From positions 22,557,736-22,621,735 of the forward strand of contig NC_029517.1 of NCBI RefSeq assembly GCF_001577835.2: a stretch of DNA of 64,000 nucleotides, read 5' to 3'. Shown in pieces: positions 29,701-44,700 of the stretch. The stretch comes from Coturnix japonica (lineage: Eukaryota > Chordata > Aves > Galliformes > Phasianidae). The position numbers and the translations under genes were made by a program. The notes under the pieces were generated by a model, which saw nothing but the letters and a program-made list of their open reading frames with translations, was not told the DNA's origin and did not search any database. The first letter of the stretch is position 1, and each line of letters starts with the position of its first letter.

Positions 29701-32700
29701 TATATGCAGGAAAACACATTTTCTTACCTTTTTGCCTGGATTCCCAGGGTCTCCTTGAGCTCCTTTCCCTCCTGGGATTCCTGGTGGACCTATGTCTCCC
29801 TTTGAGAAGAATAAATGTTAGTATCTGCAAACATCAATAAATTATTTTATTCTGTAAAATGGTTCTAACAGTGTGTTAGAATGTTAATTCATTAGATACA
29901 ATATTTTTACTCAGGTAAAGGTTGTTATTCCCATCAAGTTAACTATTTTATAGATACAGAGAGATGAGTATTCTGAATTTCTCTCAAAGCCTTCCACCTA
30001 CTTCTTAAACCCTGGTTTTGTATTAAATTTACATTTATTCAGCAAATAAAAGCATGGATGAAAATTGATTGCTATTCTGCACATACTGTTAACATAATAA
30101 AAATGCAATTTTCTTGCTAAGTCAAACACTTGGGACTGTAGGTCTGCTCAGTCTAAAATGCCTGTCTAATCATTTTTTGTTGTGAATTCATGTTATAGAC
30201 TTCGGTTTATTTGAATATATTGCATTGCGTGAGTTGGATGATGCTCACAGACTGGTTTGTTCCATAAATGAAGGTGGGGATTGAAGACTACCTTGCTTGT
30301 TGTATAAACTGGTCTAGGCATTGCTTCTAAGACAGGCCTTGCTACAAAGAGTTGAAAATGTGTATAGGAACTAGTCTTGCCCAGGGCTTCTTCCCTGAAA
30401 AAAACAATCACCAAACCCAAAATATCCATGTCACTTCACCCAGTTGTGGGGGAATTCCTATTTGAAATGGCAAGGTCCTTGTAGGTACTTCTATAATGGC
30501 AACTGAAGACAAAGCAGTAAGCGCTTACCATCTTTTCTAACATGAAAGCAGTATGAGCTCTGCCACCAAATAAGATTGTATTTTTTTTTAATCATTGTAG
30601 AGGAACAGAGGTAGCAGCAGACTATCTGACAGACCACAGAGATATCTCACTAGCTTAGAAAAGATGGGAACAAACTCTTTCTGTTATGGCTGCAGTAATG
30701 GTTTTAGGAGCATGGGAGCCTTAGAAGAACATTTTGATTTTAAAGAGCAAAAATTTAATTTAATTAAAGTTTAATTTAAGTTACAGGAATATCTATATCA
30801 TATTTTTGATCATAGTTAATTTATAGAAACAAAATCTTCTACTTTGTTTACCAGTAACCTGGAAAAAAATTATAATTCACTATAAGAAGCCGTTAAAAAC
30901 AGGTTTACTTTTAGCCCTCGTACTCCAACTGCTGGGAGCCCTGGTTCTCCTTTTTGTCCACGTTCACCTTGTTGACCCTAATAACAAAAAACACTTCTGT
31001 TTGACAAGGCATACAACCTAACTTCATTCATTACTTGTATTGCTTAAATAATCTCTTTACACATAGAAATGGTCAAATTTTCAGCCAAGTAATTTTTGAC
31101 TGGAATATTCTTTTCAGTCAGAACTCCAGTAACCTATAGGACTGCATCTATTTTATTCAGTCATGCAGTGTGGAAAAAGTATAAGTAAATAATTCCAACT
31201 TCCTTCTTCTTGTTCTAATTAATGTAAGTGCATTGTATTTTCTATTTTACGTTGATATATCAAGGAGTCTTCTTTCACTGAAAGAAAGATAATTCCAAAT
31301 AGAGAAAGCTTTGCCCTTTTGATTCATCTTTCTAGTAGCTATAAAACTAGTTCTTCCTAAAGAAATAGGAATTTATTTTTCCAGTTATGTTTTTCAGATT
31401 GGTAAGGAAAATGTTTTCATATTTAATATGTTTCAGAACTACCTATGTTTCCCTAGATTATTTCTGTGACTGCTACTTACGTGCCAAAGTGACGTCCAGG
31501 TGAACATGACTGTACCTCTCGCTGCTTTTGCTGGAGTGACTACTGTGATCCTTTTGTAATTCAAGATGATTACAAAGCATACATCCACTTTACCATTTAT
31601 CAGCTCATTCCATTTGCTTTCCTGAATATTTTGCCAAATTCCCTTTTTCCCCGCATGCAGTTCTTACCTGACACTAGACATTGCTAGAGGCTTGGACTTC
31701 GGAAGCAGCAATTCTTTACTTTATTTTTTTGTTCTCTTTCTACTTCTTTCTATGGTGCAGTGTTGCCTACTGAATACATTTAGGCTCTCTTCTCTCTCCT
31801 AGTGTTTCTGCCTTTGGTTTTGGTTTTCTCTCATGCTTGCCATGGAAGGCTGAAGGATAGACAAGCCTAAAAAGTCTCCAAACTATCACTGGTTTACAGC
31901 TAAGTAGCGCACTAAAATTTTATATTTAAATGCAATATGTATAAGGCACCAAATTCATTTGATAGAAACATGTCTGAAAGGTACGTTGTTTATAAATTTA
32001 GGTTTACCTAGAAGCTAAAATCCATATTAAAAAAGCCGGAGTCCCATGCTCCACTTTGGAAACATGAGTGTTTTTCCCTCAAAGACTCAAAAGTGAATCG
32101 TTATTTTCAATGAAGAGTTCTCTAGCGAACTTTTTAATCTCACAAAGCACGCTCTTGAAAATCTGGCACAGATACATCACTTGTTGCTTCTTGCTAGTGA
32201 TAGATACTTTTTAAAATAATGTATTAATCATTACCTTTGGACCTGGAAAACCAAAACCTTTAGATCCTTTTGCACCAGGATTTCCTTGTGGACCCTGTAT
32301 ACCCTATAAAACAAAAATGCATTATATTCTTCTATATTTGAAGTTAACCATGAGTCTATCAGCTTACAATTATATCATTTTGTCACTGTCATTTTTCTGT
32401 GGATTTTACAGCCTGATCCAAGTGTAATGACCAGAGTTACTGTTTAGGGAGAAAGCAAATGGGAAGCACCTCAGTATCTGCATGTAAGACCTGATTCACT
32501 GGCACAGTATGGATTAAACATTAAGAATGAAATAGACAAACACATGATTCAGTTCATGCTAGCTGTCTGCAGCATGTCTGCAGCTCAGTGTCTGTCCCTG
32601 ATTCAAACTTACCCGGCTTCCTGGATTACCGACTCCTGGTGGTCCTTCTGGGCCCCGTGGTCCTACCTGGCCTTGTTCACCCTGTACAAAAAGTATTCCA

Positions 32701-35700
32701 GAGAGCTAAATTGCAATAAACCATGTGAGCTGATTAACATGCTTAAATTAATCACAGAGTACTAGTCCCTCAAGCTGTATTATTTTGAATTGCACTACTT
32801 CTTTTTGAGTGAAATGAGAATTTTGAATCATACAATGGCTTGGGTTGGAAGGAACCCCAAGGATCATCAAGTTCCAACCTCCTGCCACAATACCTTAATG
32901 TCTGCTTATCACAATTGATCTAATGAAAGCATGACTTCTTCATTCCTTCAAACACTATCTTATTTATAATAAACAATGAAGGCTAGAAGGATCTGTAGCT
33001 TATATTTGCAGACAGATTAATTTCAAGGATTTTCCTGTATTGAGATATTGAGTTTCTTACACAACACTCAGAAGAAAAGCTTGTGACCATGAAGAATAGA
33101 GAGTATTACAGAGGTTTTGTACAAAATTTAAGGAGGGAATAGAGGAATTATGGTGAGGAGGTATTGGGAGGGTATGGGTACTGGGAGTACCCAGAAAGAT
33201 ATCCAGGATGTGTGACACCAGTCCTTTGAAAACAACAATTCCCTTCACTTACACCAGAAAATCTTAACTACTTAAATTGTTCCAAATACTACCCTGGCCA
33301 TCACTGCATTTTTGTGAGCCTGGACACCAAAAAGCTAACACATTTCAGAAGCCAGAGTGTTTCTTTGCTGGTCTCAGGTTCATTAGGCCATATGACGGAA
33401 AGCATGTTCAATATTTTTAAAATATTCAAATCACATTTTATACAACCTTTTGGAAATAAATACATATGGAACAAAATCTATTTCTTCCTTCCCACACCCT
33501 ACTGCACAGAATACAGTGCTTGGTGCTTGTGATTAACATTATGAGACTCCTTTATTTATGTCAATAAACACAGTTTAGGAAGCTGCACTGAATGGTATAA
33601 AGTAGTTCCTGAGACTGCAAGTTTCACACAGTTTCCTGAAATTCACACACCTGTTGTGCAGTTTTGTAAATAATTCATCATTAATTTACTATATATATAG
33701 CTAACTATCAGTATGATTAGAAAAATATTCTGTCCCTCACCTTGTCACCTTTTATCGATGGACCTGGAGGTCCCATTTCACCAGCTTTGCCTTCAGAGCC
33801 TTTTTCACCCTAGAAATACACAAAAGTTTGGAACTGTATAAAGGAATTTATAAAGAACATCCAAGACAAATTGATCAGCACAGTGTGGATAATAAGGGAA
33901 AAAAGTATTCCTTTGCAAACAAACAAGAAAAACAGTCAATTGAATTACTAGTTTTACAGGAAAGCAATTCAATTACAGTCCATAGTTTCATCTGCATTCT
34001 TTGTGTTCTTGAACAGAGCTTCAAAAGGAGAGAACTAAACTCTAGGAAATAGGAGGGCACGTTTTGAGAATGCAATAATAAGTTCATTTTGTGAGTAAAT
34101 AGAGATGTTCAGAACCTTCCAGTGCAAGGCAATGGCTAACATCATTTCCATGTAAGGAAGAAAAATCTGCTTGATTTAGTAGTTCAAGGCTCTAGAGAAC
34201 CTTCAAGTCACTCAGAAGGATTCTGATGAGAAGTCCAGTCACAACTTAACCATAAATCTTTGCTTGTTTCTATTTATTTTTTAAAAAAGAATGTTTACAT
34301 ATATTAACAAGTGCCATTAATGAGGTAACTGTCCACAGAGACTCATACAACCCATTTTTTAGCTTCCCAAAATGGTGTGACAGAAAGAAAACAGTTCCAG
34401 AATGCTTTTTTCCAATAAAGAACATAGATAGTTTTTCAGAAGACTACTTAATGGTAACAAAAATAAGATATCTTATTAAACACATAAATAAGATAAACAC
34501 CGACTTCTTGAGAGGAACAGTGCGGATGTTTTGCAATTATCTTGGTAGAGTTTTGAACTAGGAGGGAAATTCAGAGAGCACAGTGATTCAGAAGACCAAG
34601 ACTGGATTAATCAGTGCTTTTAAATAGCTTAGACTATAGCAAATTAGTCCCACAGTGTTTAAAAAGAAATAAATTCCATAAAACTACCTTTTGGCCTTGA
34701 ATACCCTCTCCTGGTACACCTTTCTCACCTGGTGGACCATCAGGGCCTCGTGGTCCCTGTAAGAAAAGAAAAACATTAGATGACAGCAGCATTTCATTTC
34801 TTACTGATTCTTCAGCTATAACTTGCTAATAGAGCTCCTAGCAGCTCTTACGACACTGATAGCTAGCAACAGTTCCACAACAGCTGGCCGAATACAAGTG
34901 ATTAAAACAAATTGTAGTAAACCATAATTGGAGGATTTTGATTAGAAGAAGCTAATGCTGAAATGCTCTGGATGACATAAATAATGTTTAAAGATGGTAT
35001 CTTTAAAACCCAAGTGTAACTGCAGAATAAATTACAGTAATGATATTTACTGCTGTGAAATTTATTCCCTGCAATTTCGTGCACCTGAAATTAGCTAGTC
35101 ACTAATTTGAACATAATTTTTTTTCCATGCAAAATGAATGGCTTAATGTACATACTCAGAGAATGTCAATTTTGGTCTAAATAAATACGAATTATTTTTT
35201 ATTATGGTAGTAATTTCTGTTCTTCTACAAAAATCAGCTATTTTATTATTTAAATGTACTGAAGAGTTTTTAAGAACAACCTTGGTTAAATTTAAAAGCT
35301 TTTTACTATCACTAGGAGAAACTCGATACTAATATTGAAATGACTTCTAACAGCTATTTGCATTTGCAGCTTCTTAATTAACAATCTTTTTGTGATTTTT
35401 AATGGAATAAGAGAACTTCACATTTCTGACCAGCAGGAAGAAAAAGCCTCCAGCACACACTTCTTAACAATGAAAGAAAGAGTGCAATCCTCTGCTAAAA
35501 ACTCTTCCAAGCAGGCTATTGAGAAACTATTTCTCAAAGCTACAAAAAGCTTGATAAAGGTAACTTGCTCTAACTTGGGAGTTAAAAGTATAAGTAAAAG
35601 CATATCAATTTGGAGCTTTGTATTTGATACATATCACATTACAGATAAAAGTTGCAGAATACTTCAGCTCCTGCATTTTCACCTTCTTACAATAATATTT

Positions 35701-38700
35701 TAGACTTTTTTAAAAAAATAAATCCTTATCTCAGAAAAGTAGGAGTATACCTAATAACATACAATTCCATGTCTGTCTGCAAACTGAATACTGTAATCTT
35801 GCTCACAGGGACCGAATAATTTTTTATTTCACCAGAACAAATTTGGATATAACTTAATTCTCCTGCTCTGGTTAACCACAAAAAATTACTGTTTCAGTAC
35901 TGGGTTGGCACAGCCAAAAATACTCCTGTTGCTCTAGGTTATGCAGAGGGTTTATGGAATCAGTACAGCAGCTGCTGTTGATCACAAAGCCTTACTAAAG
36001 CTCACTAAGGCTAACTTAGTTTCACTTCCAATACATATATTAATGACTTACTGTTATTCCTGGCTCACCAATTCCAGGAGGTCCTGGAGGTCCAATTTTA
36101 CCTTCTAGACCTTGAGAACCCTTGTGAAAAATAATTAGAAAGTTCAGTTTTAGTTCAATTTGATGCTTCTGAAAAGAAAACCATTTTTTATATAGATGAC
36201 TTAATCATGTCATCAGAAAGGTCTGAAATCAAACACAGAGAATCTCTTGAAGTAAAACAAATATAAAAGATAAATTAGAAGCATTTGAAAATACATTTCA
36301 GTTAACACTTGGAATCCAAGATGGTATTTTAGCCCTCATGCCAACAGCAAAGGGCAAAAGAATATGGGTTCACTAGTGAAGACGTAGTAAGACAAATTTG
36401 TCACTTGATTGTATATTTCAATGATTGAGATGTATTTCTATGCCTTGAAATATGTTTACTCATTAGTGCTTGACTATGACCTCACACATTCAATCCTCAT
36501 TTAAATGACAGTATGTCTGATATATTTCAGCATAATCATAATGAAAATTTAGGGTTGATCAAAAGGCCTCAATCCTATGTAAACATGCAAACCTGTGAAT
36601 ATTATGCAAGTTTTATATTCAGATTAAAAGAAGTTAAAACAGTAAGTGAGAACTTTCACCCAAAAATGTTTGTACGCTGTTAGCCCTTTAGAGGATGTGT
36701 GTATAATTACGACTTACCTTGGGTCCTGGCTCTCCAATGCCAGGGACTCCTGGAGGACCATAGGGACCTATAGGTCCTTGTTCTCCCTGGAAGAAAAAAC
36801 ATGGAAGGAGGCTCCTAATGTGATAGTCTCTTTTCTCAAAGAAAACAGTACCTGTCCACTCCATTGTTTAGGGCTGTAGAAATATGTATTTTAAGTTGAA
36901 AAACTAAATCTTTTACAGTGGAATGTTTAAGTTAGAAGAAAGGTCAGCATCCCAGCAATAAAATTTGCTGCAATAGATAAAGATGATAAAAACCATTTCA
37001 AATATATTTGCTCCCAATCATGTCTTCAGTTCTGACTTTATTCAGTTATTTGGTATGTGCTTCCTTTGCTCCTTTTATTTTCAGAGAGATGTTCACTTGG
37101 AAATCAAGCTGAATTTATGTTTTAAACATAGGACTAAAATTTTTTCACTGCATAACTTTTTTTTAGTGCCATTTTTGAAGCAGCTCCTAATTTTCTTATA
37201 GGTTTAAAGACTTTCCAACAAATCCATCATATCTTCAACAGAAAACAAGCTTCAGATCCCCTCAAAAGTGATACTGGGAGATATTAAGCAGGAGTCAGAC
37301 ATATAAAACCCTTTGAAGGTGTGAGCTTCATTGCCTGGTGTACCTGCCATCACAAACTGATGCTAGAAATGCTAGTCCCGACACAATGATGGATACATCC
37401 TGAAACCACTGTCTCAAAACGTTATTGAGACCCAATTTAACCTAAGTAATTCTCAGATTAAAACTTTCTGTAGCTAGTGCTAATTTCCAATTAGTTGTAA
37501 CTTAAAAGACTTAAAGTTCTCCAAGACACAACGAACTCAGTTAGCTGAGTTACATTTGCTTATACATTCACTTTCCATGCGTTTCACACAGATTCCAACC
37601 ACTGTGGTGAACAGGCTCCACACTGCTCTGTTCAGAAATTCCAGTAAATCTGCTATGATATCTCCACACTCATTTGCCCCAGGACCCTGGTACAAGGGAC
37701 CTCGAGCATGATCTCACTGGGCTTATGTGTGTTTAAATACATACTGTTTCCAGCACATAGGAAGGCTAATCACTCAGTACTAACAAATTCTTTGAAGATT
37801 AATTCTCAGCTGGAAATTCAAGTATTATAATTAGTGAAAACTAATGCAATCTGCGATGTTATAGGCACGAAGAATAACACAATAATTTTATCTCAACTGA
37901 AGAATAACACACCTCAAATACATTTTCATTTTATTTCTAGAAAGTTCATACAGTGAAGATCTACAAATTCAAAGACAACTTAGAATTCCCTATAAGTATG
38001 ATAGTCTGGGATAATTAAAGAATGATATGGTAATTTGAAGAATAGCTAAGAAAATTAATGGTTATTCAAAAGATCACACTTTCATAATTCAGTAAGTTAA
38101 CACAGCATCAAAAAGATAATCCTTATCAGGCAGATAAAAAATCAGAGGACGCTGGTACAACTTTGAAAGCATACATAACCCAGAAGAGTTGAGAAAGTAA
38201 TAGGATTTTACAAGCATCTGTACTGCTTCAGTGTGCATTCTGTGCATGTAGCTCTTGCCAAAATATAGGATATAGCAACAAAGTTGAATGTATTTCTTGA
38301 TACAGCTTACAGTCTGGATTAAATAACTATTTATTTTCATGAAGGCTTTGGACCAGAGTTCCAACTCAACATGTACCCAGAGTATCATAAATGATGCATT
38401 TCTTTACTGATATAACAAATATTAGAGTAATAGGATCAGAGAATAACTGAGTTGAAAGACCCACGAGGACCATTGAGTCTATCTCCTGGCATCAGATGAG
38501 ACCACCCAGAATCCAAAACCAGTGTCTGAGAGCATTGTCCAAACGCTTCTTGAACTGCAGCAGCTTGGGGCTGTACCCACTGCCCTGGGCAGCCCATTCC
38601 ATGCCCACAACCCTCACTCTATCCCCCACCCACCCCTCCCTCCTCTGACACCTCCAAACTGTTCCCTCAGGCCCTGTTGTTGTCACACAGAGCAGAGCTC

Positions 38701-41700
38701 AGTGCAGACCAAACAAAGTGAACTCAACCACTTCTTGTATGTCTTTCTCACTAGGCCCTTCACCATTTTCAACCTCCACCTTTAAACACTCTCTAGCAGT
38801 TTTATGTTCTTTTATATTGCAGTGCCCAAAAGTGCTCTCAGTGCTCTCAGGTGAGGCCACATCAGAGAAGAGTGGGACAAACTCTCCCTGCTGGCGCTGC
38901 TGGGCCTGATACACCCCGGGTTATGGTTGGCCAATTTTCTTCATAGCTGTTTTGTTTTTTCTCCTCAAAAGGCCCATCTTCTGGACATCCAGTTCCCCCA
39001 TGGAATAAATCTGGAATTGAACATAATGTCCTTCCAAATTCAGCTGATCAAAAGCAATTTTATTATTTCTCATCAGCAGGAAATTTAAAGAAGGCCAAGA
39101 ATAATACAACTAAAGCTATTACTGGTCTTCACTTTAATTCTCTTTACAAACTCTATTTTAAGCGCTGCTGTCCTTTAAGTGAACAGTTAGCTGAATTTTA
39201 GGGAAATGCTTTCATTTCCAAAAGGAGTAATTTTGTCCACTGAATTTTGTTACTGTTGACAGGTTACAATGACTCAAGTATTAACAGGAGTTCAGCTTCT
39301 GATTGTGCATCAGTTTGTAGAGGTGCAGAATGGTACCAGCTGTCTCAGGGCTGTAGAAGGGCACATCCAGACCCCCATGGCATGCTCCACTTCCAGGGCA
39401 AAAGCATCTCTATGGGATGTGGCAGACTGGAACACTGACACAGCATAAATAGTTGGCTACCACTGTCTTACCCATTTCTGAGCCTGCATCAGAACACTGA
39501 TGAAGTTAGTGCATTTTGATTCAACAGGCTTTGAGCAACATGGTTTCTTTTTAGGGATGGGCAAGTCCAGAAGGTGGCACAGCAATTGCCTTGGCTTCTC
39601 TCTCCTCCTACTTTGCCCATTGCCACTGAGAATCTCTCCCACTCCTCCTTCTAGTATTCTGCAGGACTTGCTTAAAACATGCCAGTGTGATAACCATTCA
39701 CATGCTGACAGGATGAGCTGACAACTGCTGGAATGGGATCCCAGCTCTGGCCTCCAGCCTGACAGCTGTAGGCTCTGCCAGGGACAACATCTGCAAGAGA
39801 TGCCCTCTCACCCTGCTACTGCTAGAAATGGTGCACACACATGTGCATAAACCAGCAGTAGCTACTGCTGAGCTTGGTGCTTGTGTTTTCCCAAGGGCAC
39901 AGACGCATATTCCTGTTTTGCCATAGTACTTTCCTCCTGTGCTCTCTGCCCATCAATCCCTCTCACACATTCACTCACAGAGATCTGCGTTGGCAGCCAT
40001 GGCCAAGCTAAGCACATTGACTCCTTTCATCAAAGCTAAACCTGAAATAATGTAGGAACTTGTTCCATTCTGACAAATGGCATTCGGTGAATACAGACTC
40101 CTCTCTCAGCTGAAACAATAAACCACATCCTTTTGTTCTGTTTGGGAAGCATTTCATATATATTTACAACAGCTTCTGACAGAAGTTTCCAAAGACAATA
40201 ACTCTGCAGAATGCTTCCAATTACAAATCATCTGTTCCTTCTCAAGTTCACCCATCTGTTGGAGCTATGCTAATACATGTGCTGTCTTAATGGGAGTCTG
40301 AGTGAAGTTAATATTTTTCCAAACGTTCATTTATAATAATGATAAAAAACCGTTACACTTTTCAGAAACTGGTGTCCTCTAACCAGCCTCACAGAAGCCT
40401 TCTTCATAGGTAAAGACATTATAAGGAGGCATTAGAACAAATAGAATCTAGACTAGTATGACAATTTTGATTTTGTTAACTTTTTACTCTTTGATACAGA
40501 AGAATGACTGAAGGTTACTGGAAAACAAAAATAACCTTTCCCAGACAGGAAGCAAAATAAGAAACTTAAATAATTTCTATCTGATTTAAAGAGTGTCTTT
40601 CAAACTTCATATTATTAATAATACACATTACCAATAAGACTGGTGTTAATCTTCTGCAGTCATGGTGCTACAGTTAATATGAAATTGATTAAAACAGTTA
40701 ATTGCTGTCAGTGATAAGAGGTAAAATTCTGCTTTCCACCTCCTCCACCATCTTTTTTTCCCTCTTGAGCACTATTTGAATTCCACTATACTTCTCTGTT
40801 GGGATTTTTCTTCAAGCTGCATTTAATATCAACTAGAGCAATAGGAAGGAAAATTTCACTTGATCTGATCTCAGCATTTCAACATATTAAAACTAGACCA
40901 TTTGGGGAATATAATTAACAGCCTAACCCTCAGCAAAGTGTCTGTTATGATTACCACTGCTATAAATAATGTATTTGCTTTTAAGACAGCAAGTACACAC
41001 TGCAAGGAACAGAAAGACTGTATTTCAGAGTCCTTAATGCTATAATGATTGAACTATAACAATTAAGATAAAGTGAAAAATAAGCTTTCAAATATAATTT
41101 TCTTTTCAAAGTAAGCAGTAGAAACAGCAATGTAAGTAAACACAGATATTTAATAGATATTACTGATATTTTACATTTCTCAGCCAATTGCGCTACATTG
41201 GAACTATGCTACTTTTCTAGGAAACTGCATTTTTCTGTCTCTTGGGAAAGATGTAACTTGCCACATAAGCAAGGAAAGAATCTGTAAGTCATGAGAGAAG
41301 GAGCAGGAATAGTTTGTCTGGGACAAGTTTTCAGGGAAAAATGCAATAATGGATTTTGCATAAATGTATTACCCCAAGATATTTTCGGGGAAATATCTAA
41401 TTGAATATCTGCATTCAAACTTAACTGTTTCATTCCTCAGATGTCTGAATACACATCAGTCCTTATGTTAGATAGTAATTGAGTATCTTACTGCGCATAT
41501 AAAATTTTCCAGAGTGGCTTTCACTTTAATACTGAAATGTGTTCTCTCAGTCTTTCCAGTAAGGAATCTCCCTCATTTCCTCAAAATGTGTTTGTTTCTT
41601 TTCAGTAGCTTGTCTAAGAGTTTAAACAAGGAACCCCAATGTTGTTTCTGAAATGAGAATACCTATATATAAGAACACCTGGAGTGGCTACCTCAGCCAC

Positions 41701-44700
41701 ACAGGTCATATCCACTGTCTGATTTTATGCCCCAATTTTATAATGTGTAAGCAAACCATTTTCTTTGCAAATTGTCCACTGATTTTTGTTTTTGAATAGT
41801 CAGTCCCTCCCTGATTTTCTCAACTGCCTTGAAGACAGTCACAGAACCTTACTTGTGTTATTGTATAGATTATAGAATGTATAGAATGCATTTTTACATT
41901 AGAAATTAAACAATTATTTCTGAGTAAATTAATGAAAAACTTGAAAACAAGCATATGCATTTTGCAGATCATTTATGTAACACCAGGAATACTATGCAAG
42001 AGTGTATCTTTACATCTTACTTTGATGATCCTGATGAGGAACTTTCATTTTGCAAAAAAGCAGCAAAAACTTAGAACTGAGAGTTCTGTGACGTTAAAAT
42101 TATTTATTAAATTAAAGGCATTAAGTTCATTCTTAGAACACCCTTGTTTTCTAGAAAAATGTGGTGATTCTGTTTCCTTTCTAGAAAGGAAATCATGATG
42201 CATGAAATCTTCCATATTAGAATATTCACATTTTTCCCTATAACCTTTCTTTTATTGCTTTTGAAAGACACAGGTGTCTTCTAATAAGAACATAACCACA
42301 TGGTATATGTAGTAAAAAATAAATCCAATAAAAATCAAATGCTGTAGTCAATTAGGATGCTATTTTCCTGTATTAGCCAATGTAGTTAAGTGCTGTGTAG
42401 AACCTGAGTACCTAAATTACACAGAACAGGCTACTAGAAATGTTGGTAGAGAAATGAGATTCTATTTGGTTAATGTTTCTGGGCATTGCAGCTTACAGCA
42501 GAGTACATCATATTCACAGAGCAAGTAGGTGATTTGTTTCAAGCAGCAGAAAACACTAACTTTACCTACTGTGTCTCTTTATGACATCCTGTGCCTTCCT
42601 GTAATAAGTTCAATGTGATCTTTGAGAAGCACACCTAACAAAAGCAAATACTATTGTTTTAATCAAAATACCATCTATTAGCAAGCCACCTAACCTACTG
42701 CTGTCAATCCAGGCAAGAATAAAGGATATTACTGAAGCAAATCCAAGCACAGGTTTCCTCTTTGCTGACTTTCTGTTTATTTCTCTTTCAGGTGTTTTTA
42801 ATCTTATAATCTTTTGGTGAGATAGCAGGGGTTTTTATTTGTTTGTTTGCAAGATAATAACTTTGTGTAATCCAGCAAAAACATATTGTAGGCTAGGGAA
42901 CACAGATTCTGAGTTGCATACACCTATGAGAACAGAGTCAAATGTCTTTACAACAGATGGAGGGCTAGAAACTGAAATTCTACAACTTTAATTAATGAAT
43001 TTGGAGTGTTAACTTTGAGTTAGGGTTAGGGTTTTTTCCTCCGTGTCTTTTGTATTTTTTTTACATGTTCTGTACCTAGACGAGATGTACAGTATGCTTT
43101 GATGTATGTTTTCATTTCTTGTTACAATACAGATAATATGTTGCAGTTGATGAAGCTGAAATATGTCTTAAAGTGAATGACCCTCATCGGCCTTCTAAGA
43201 AGACACATTAAGTACAGCTGTGAAGGGTATTTTTTCCTGGTATTCTGAATTAGTATGAGGGACAAGACAACACAGGCCTTGTCTGTAACAATTTAATGCC
43301 TTTCTAGTGAAACATCACAAACAGAAAACAAAGTAAACCAGAAACCAAATAGAATTACCCTGGGCATTTTCTCAGGACATGCCTGGAGAACAGGACCATG
43401 ATGATTGGTTCAGAAGATTGGAGACAAAAAGTGAAATCGGTCAGTTCCCAATTCCTAAGAGCAAAATTTCCTCTCTGTTTAATTTTATTCTAAAATTATT
43501 ATGTTTTACACCTGACTGGTAGGTTTTCTGCAAACATGCAAGTTCAGCGTTTGGTTAAACAGAAATGTATTTAATCATTTAAATGCTGGCTCGGGTGAAC
43601 TCATGCTGGGCTCGGGTGAACCTAATGAGGTTCAACACGGCAAAGTGCAAGGTTTTGCACTTGGGCCGGAAGAACCCCAGGCACCTGTACAGGCTGGGAG
43701 GAGTTGTCCTTGAGAGCAGCTCGGCAGAAAAAGACCTAGGGGTCCTGATAGATGAGAAACTTAACATGAGCCAGCAGTGCGCTCTGGCAGCCCGGAAAGC
43801 AAATGGGATCCTGGGCTCCATCAGGAGAGGGGTGGTCAGCAGGGATAGGGAGGTGATTGTCCCTCTCTACTCTGCTCTTGTGAGGCCCCATCTGGAGTAC
43901 TGTGTCCAGGTGTGGAGCCCTCAGTACAAAAAAGATATGGAGATTTTGGAAAGGGTCCAGAGGAGGGCCACAAAGATGATCAGGGGGCTGGAGCACCTCC
44001 CCTATGAGGACAGGCTGAGGGAGTTGGGTTTCTTCAGACTAGAGGAAGCTCTGGGGAAACTTTATAGCAGCCTGCCAGTACCTGAAGGGGGTCTACAGGA
44101 AAGCTGGGGAGGGACTTTTTATAAGAGCATGTAGTGACAGAAAAAGGGGAAATGGCCTTAAACTGGAAAAGGGTAAATTTAGACTATATATTAGGAAGAA
44201 GTTCTTTACTGTGAGAGTGGTGAGGTGCTGGAAAGGCTGCCCAGTGAGGTTGTGGATGCCCCGTCCTTGGAGGTGTTCAAGACCAGGCTGGCCCTGGGCA
44301 ACCTGATCTAGTAAATGTGTATGTTTGGTGGCCCTGCCAGGCAGGGGGGTTGGAACTACATGATCCTTGAGGTCCCTTCCAACCTGGGTAATTCTGTGAT
44401 TCTGTGATTCTGTGATTTATTTATCAACATGATATGAGTTAACGTATTACTATTTTTATAGAAATTCAGCTTAAATTTGTCATTTTAGACACCTTTATCT
44501 TTATGGAAAAAGCTGACTTGGTAATAAAACTATTTAGATGAGTTTGAGATGTAATAACTTTGCAGAAATGCAAATAGAGAAAGCTTTTTTAAAATCCGCT
44601 TAATAGAAAAGGAGTTTTTAGGAGCTGCATTCTGTCAGTATATATGTTCTTCAGTATGTCCCTACATGGCCTTGAAAAGAAGCCAAAAGTAAGATGACAT

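Noticed and set aside
43018-43035. TTAGGGTTAGGG, a telomere-like motif
   Set aside because: Only two units, as expected by chance in a window of this size.
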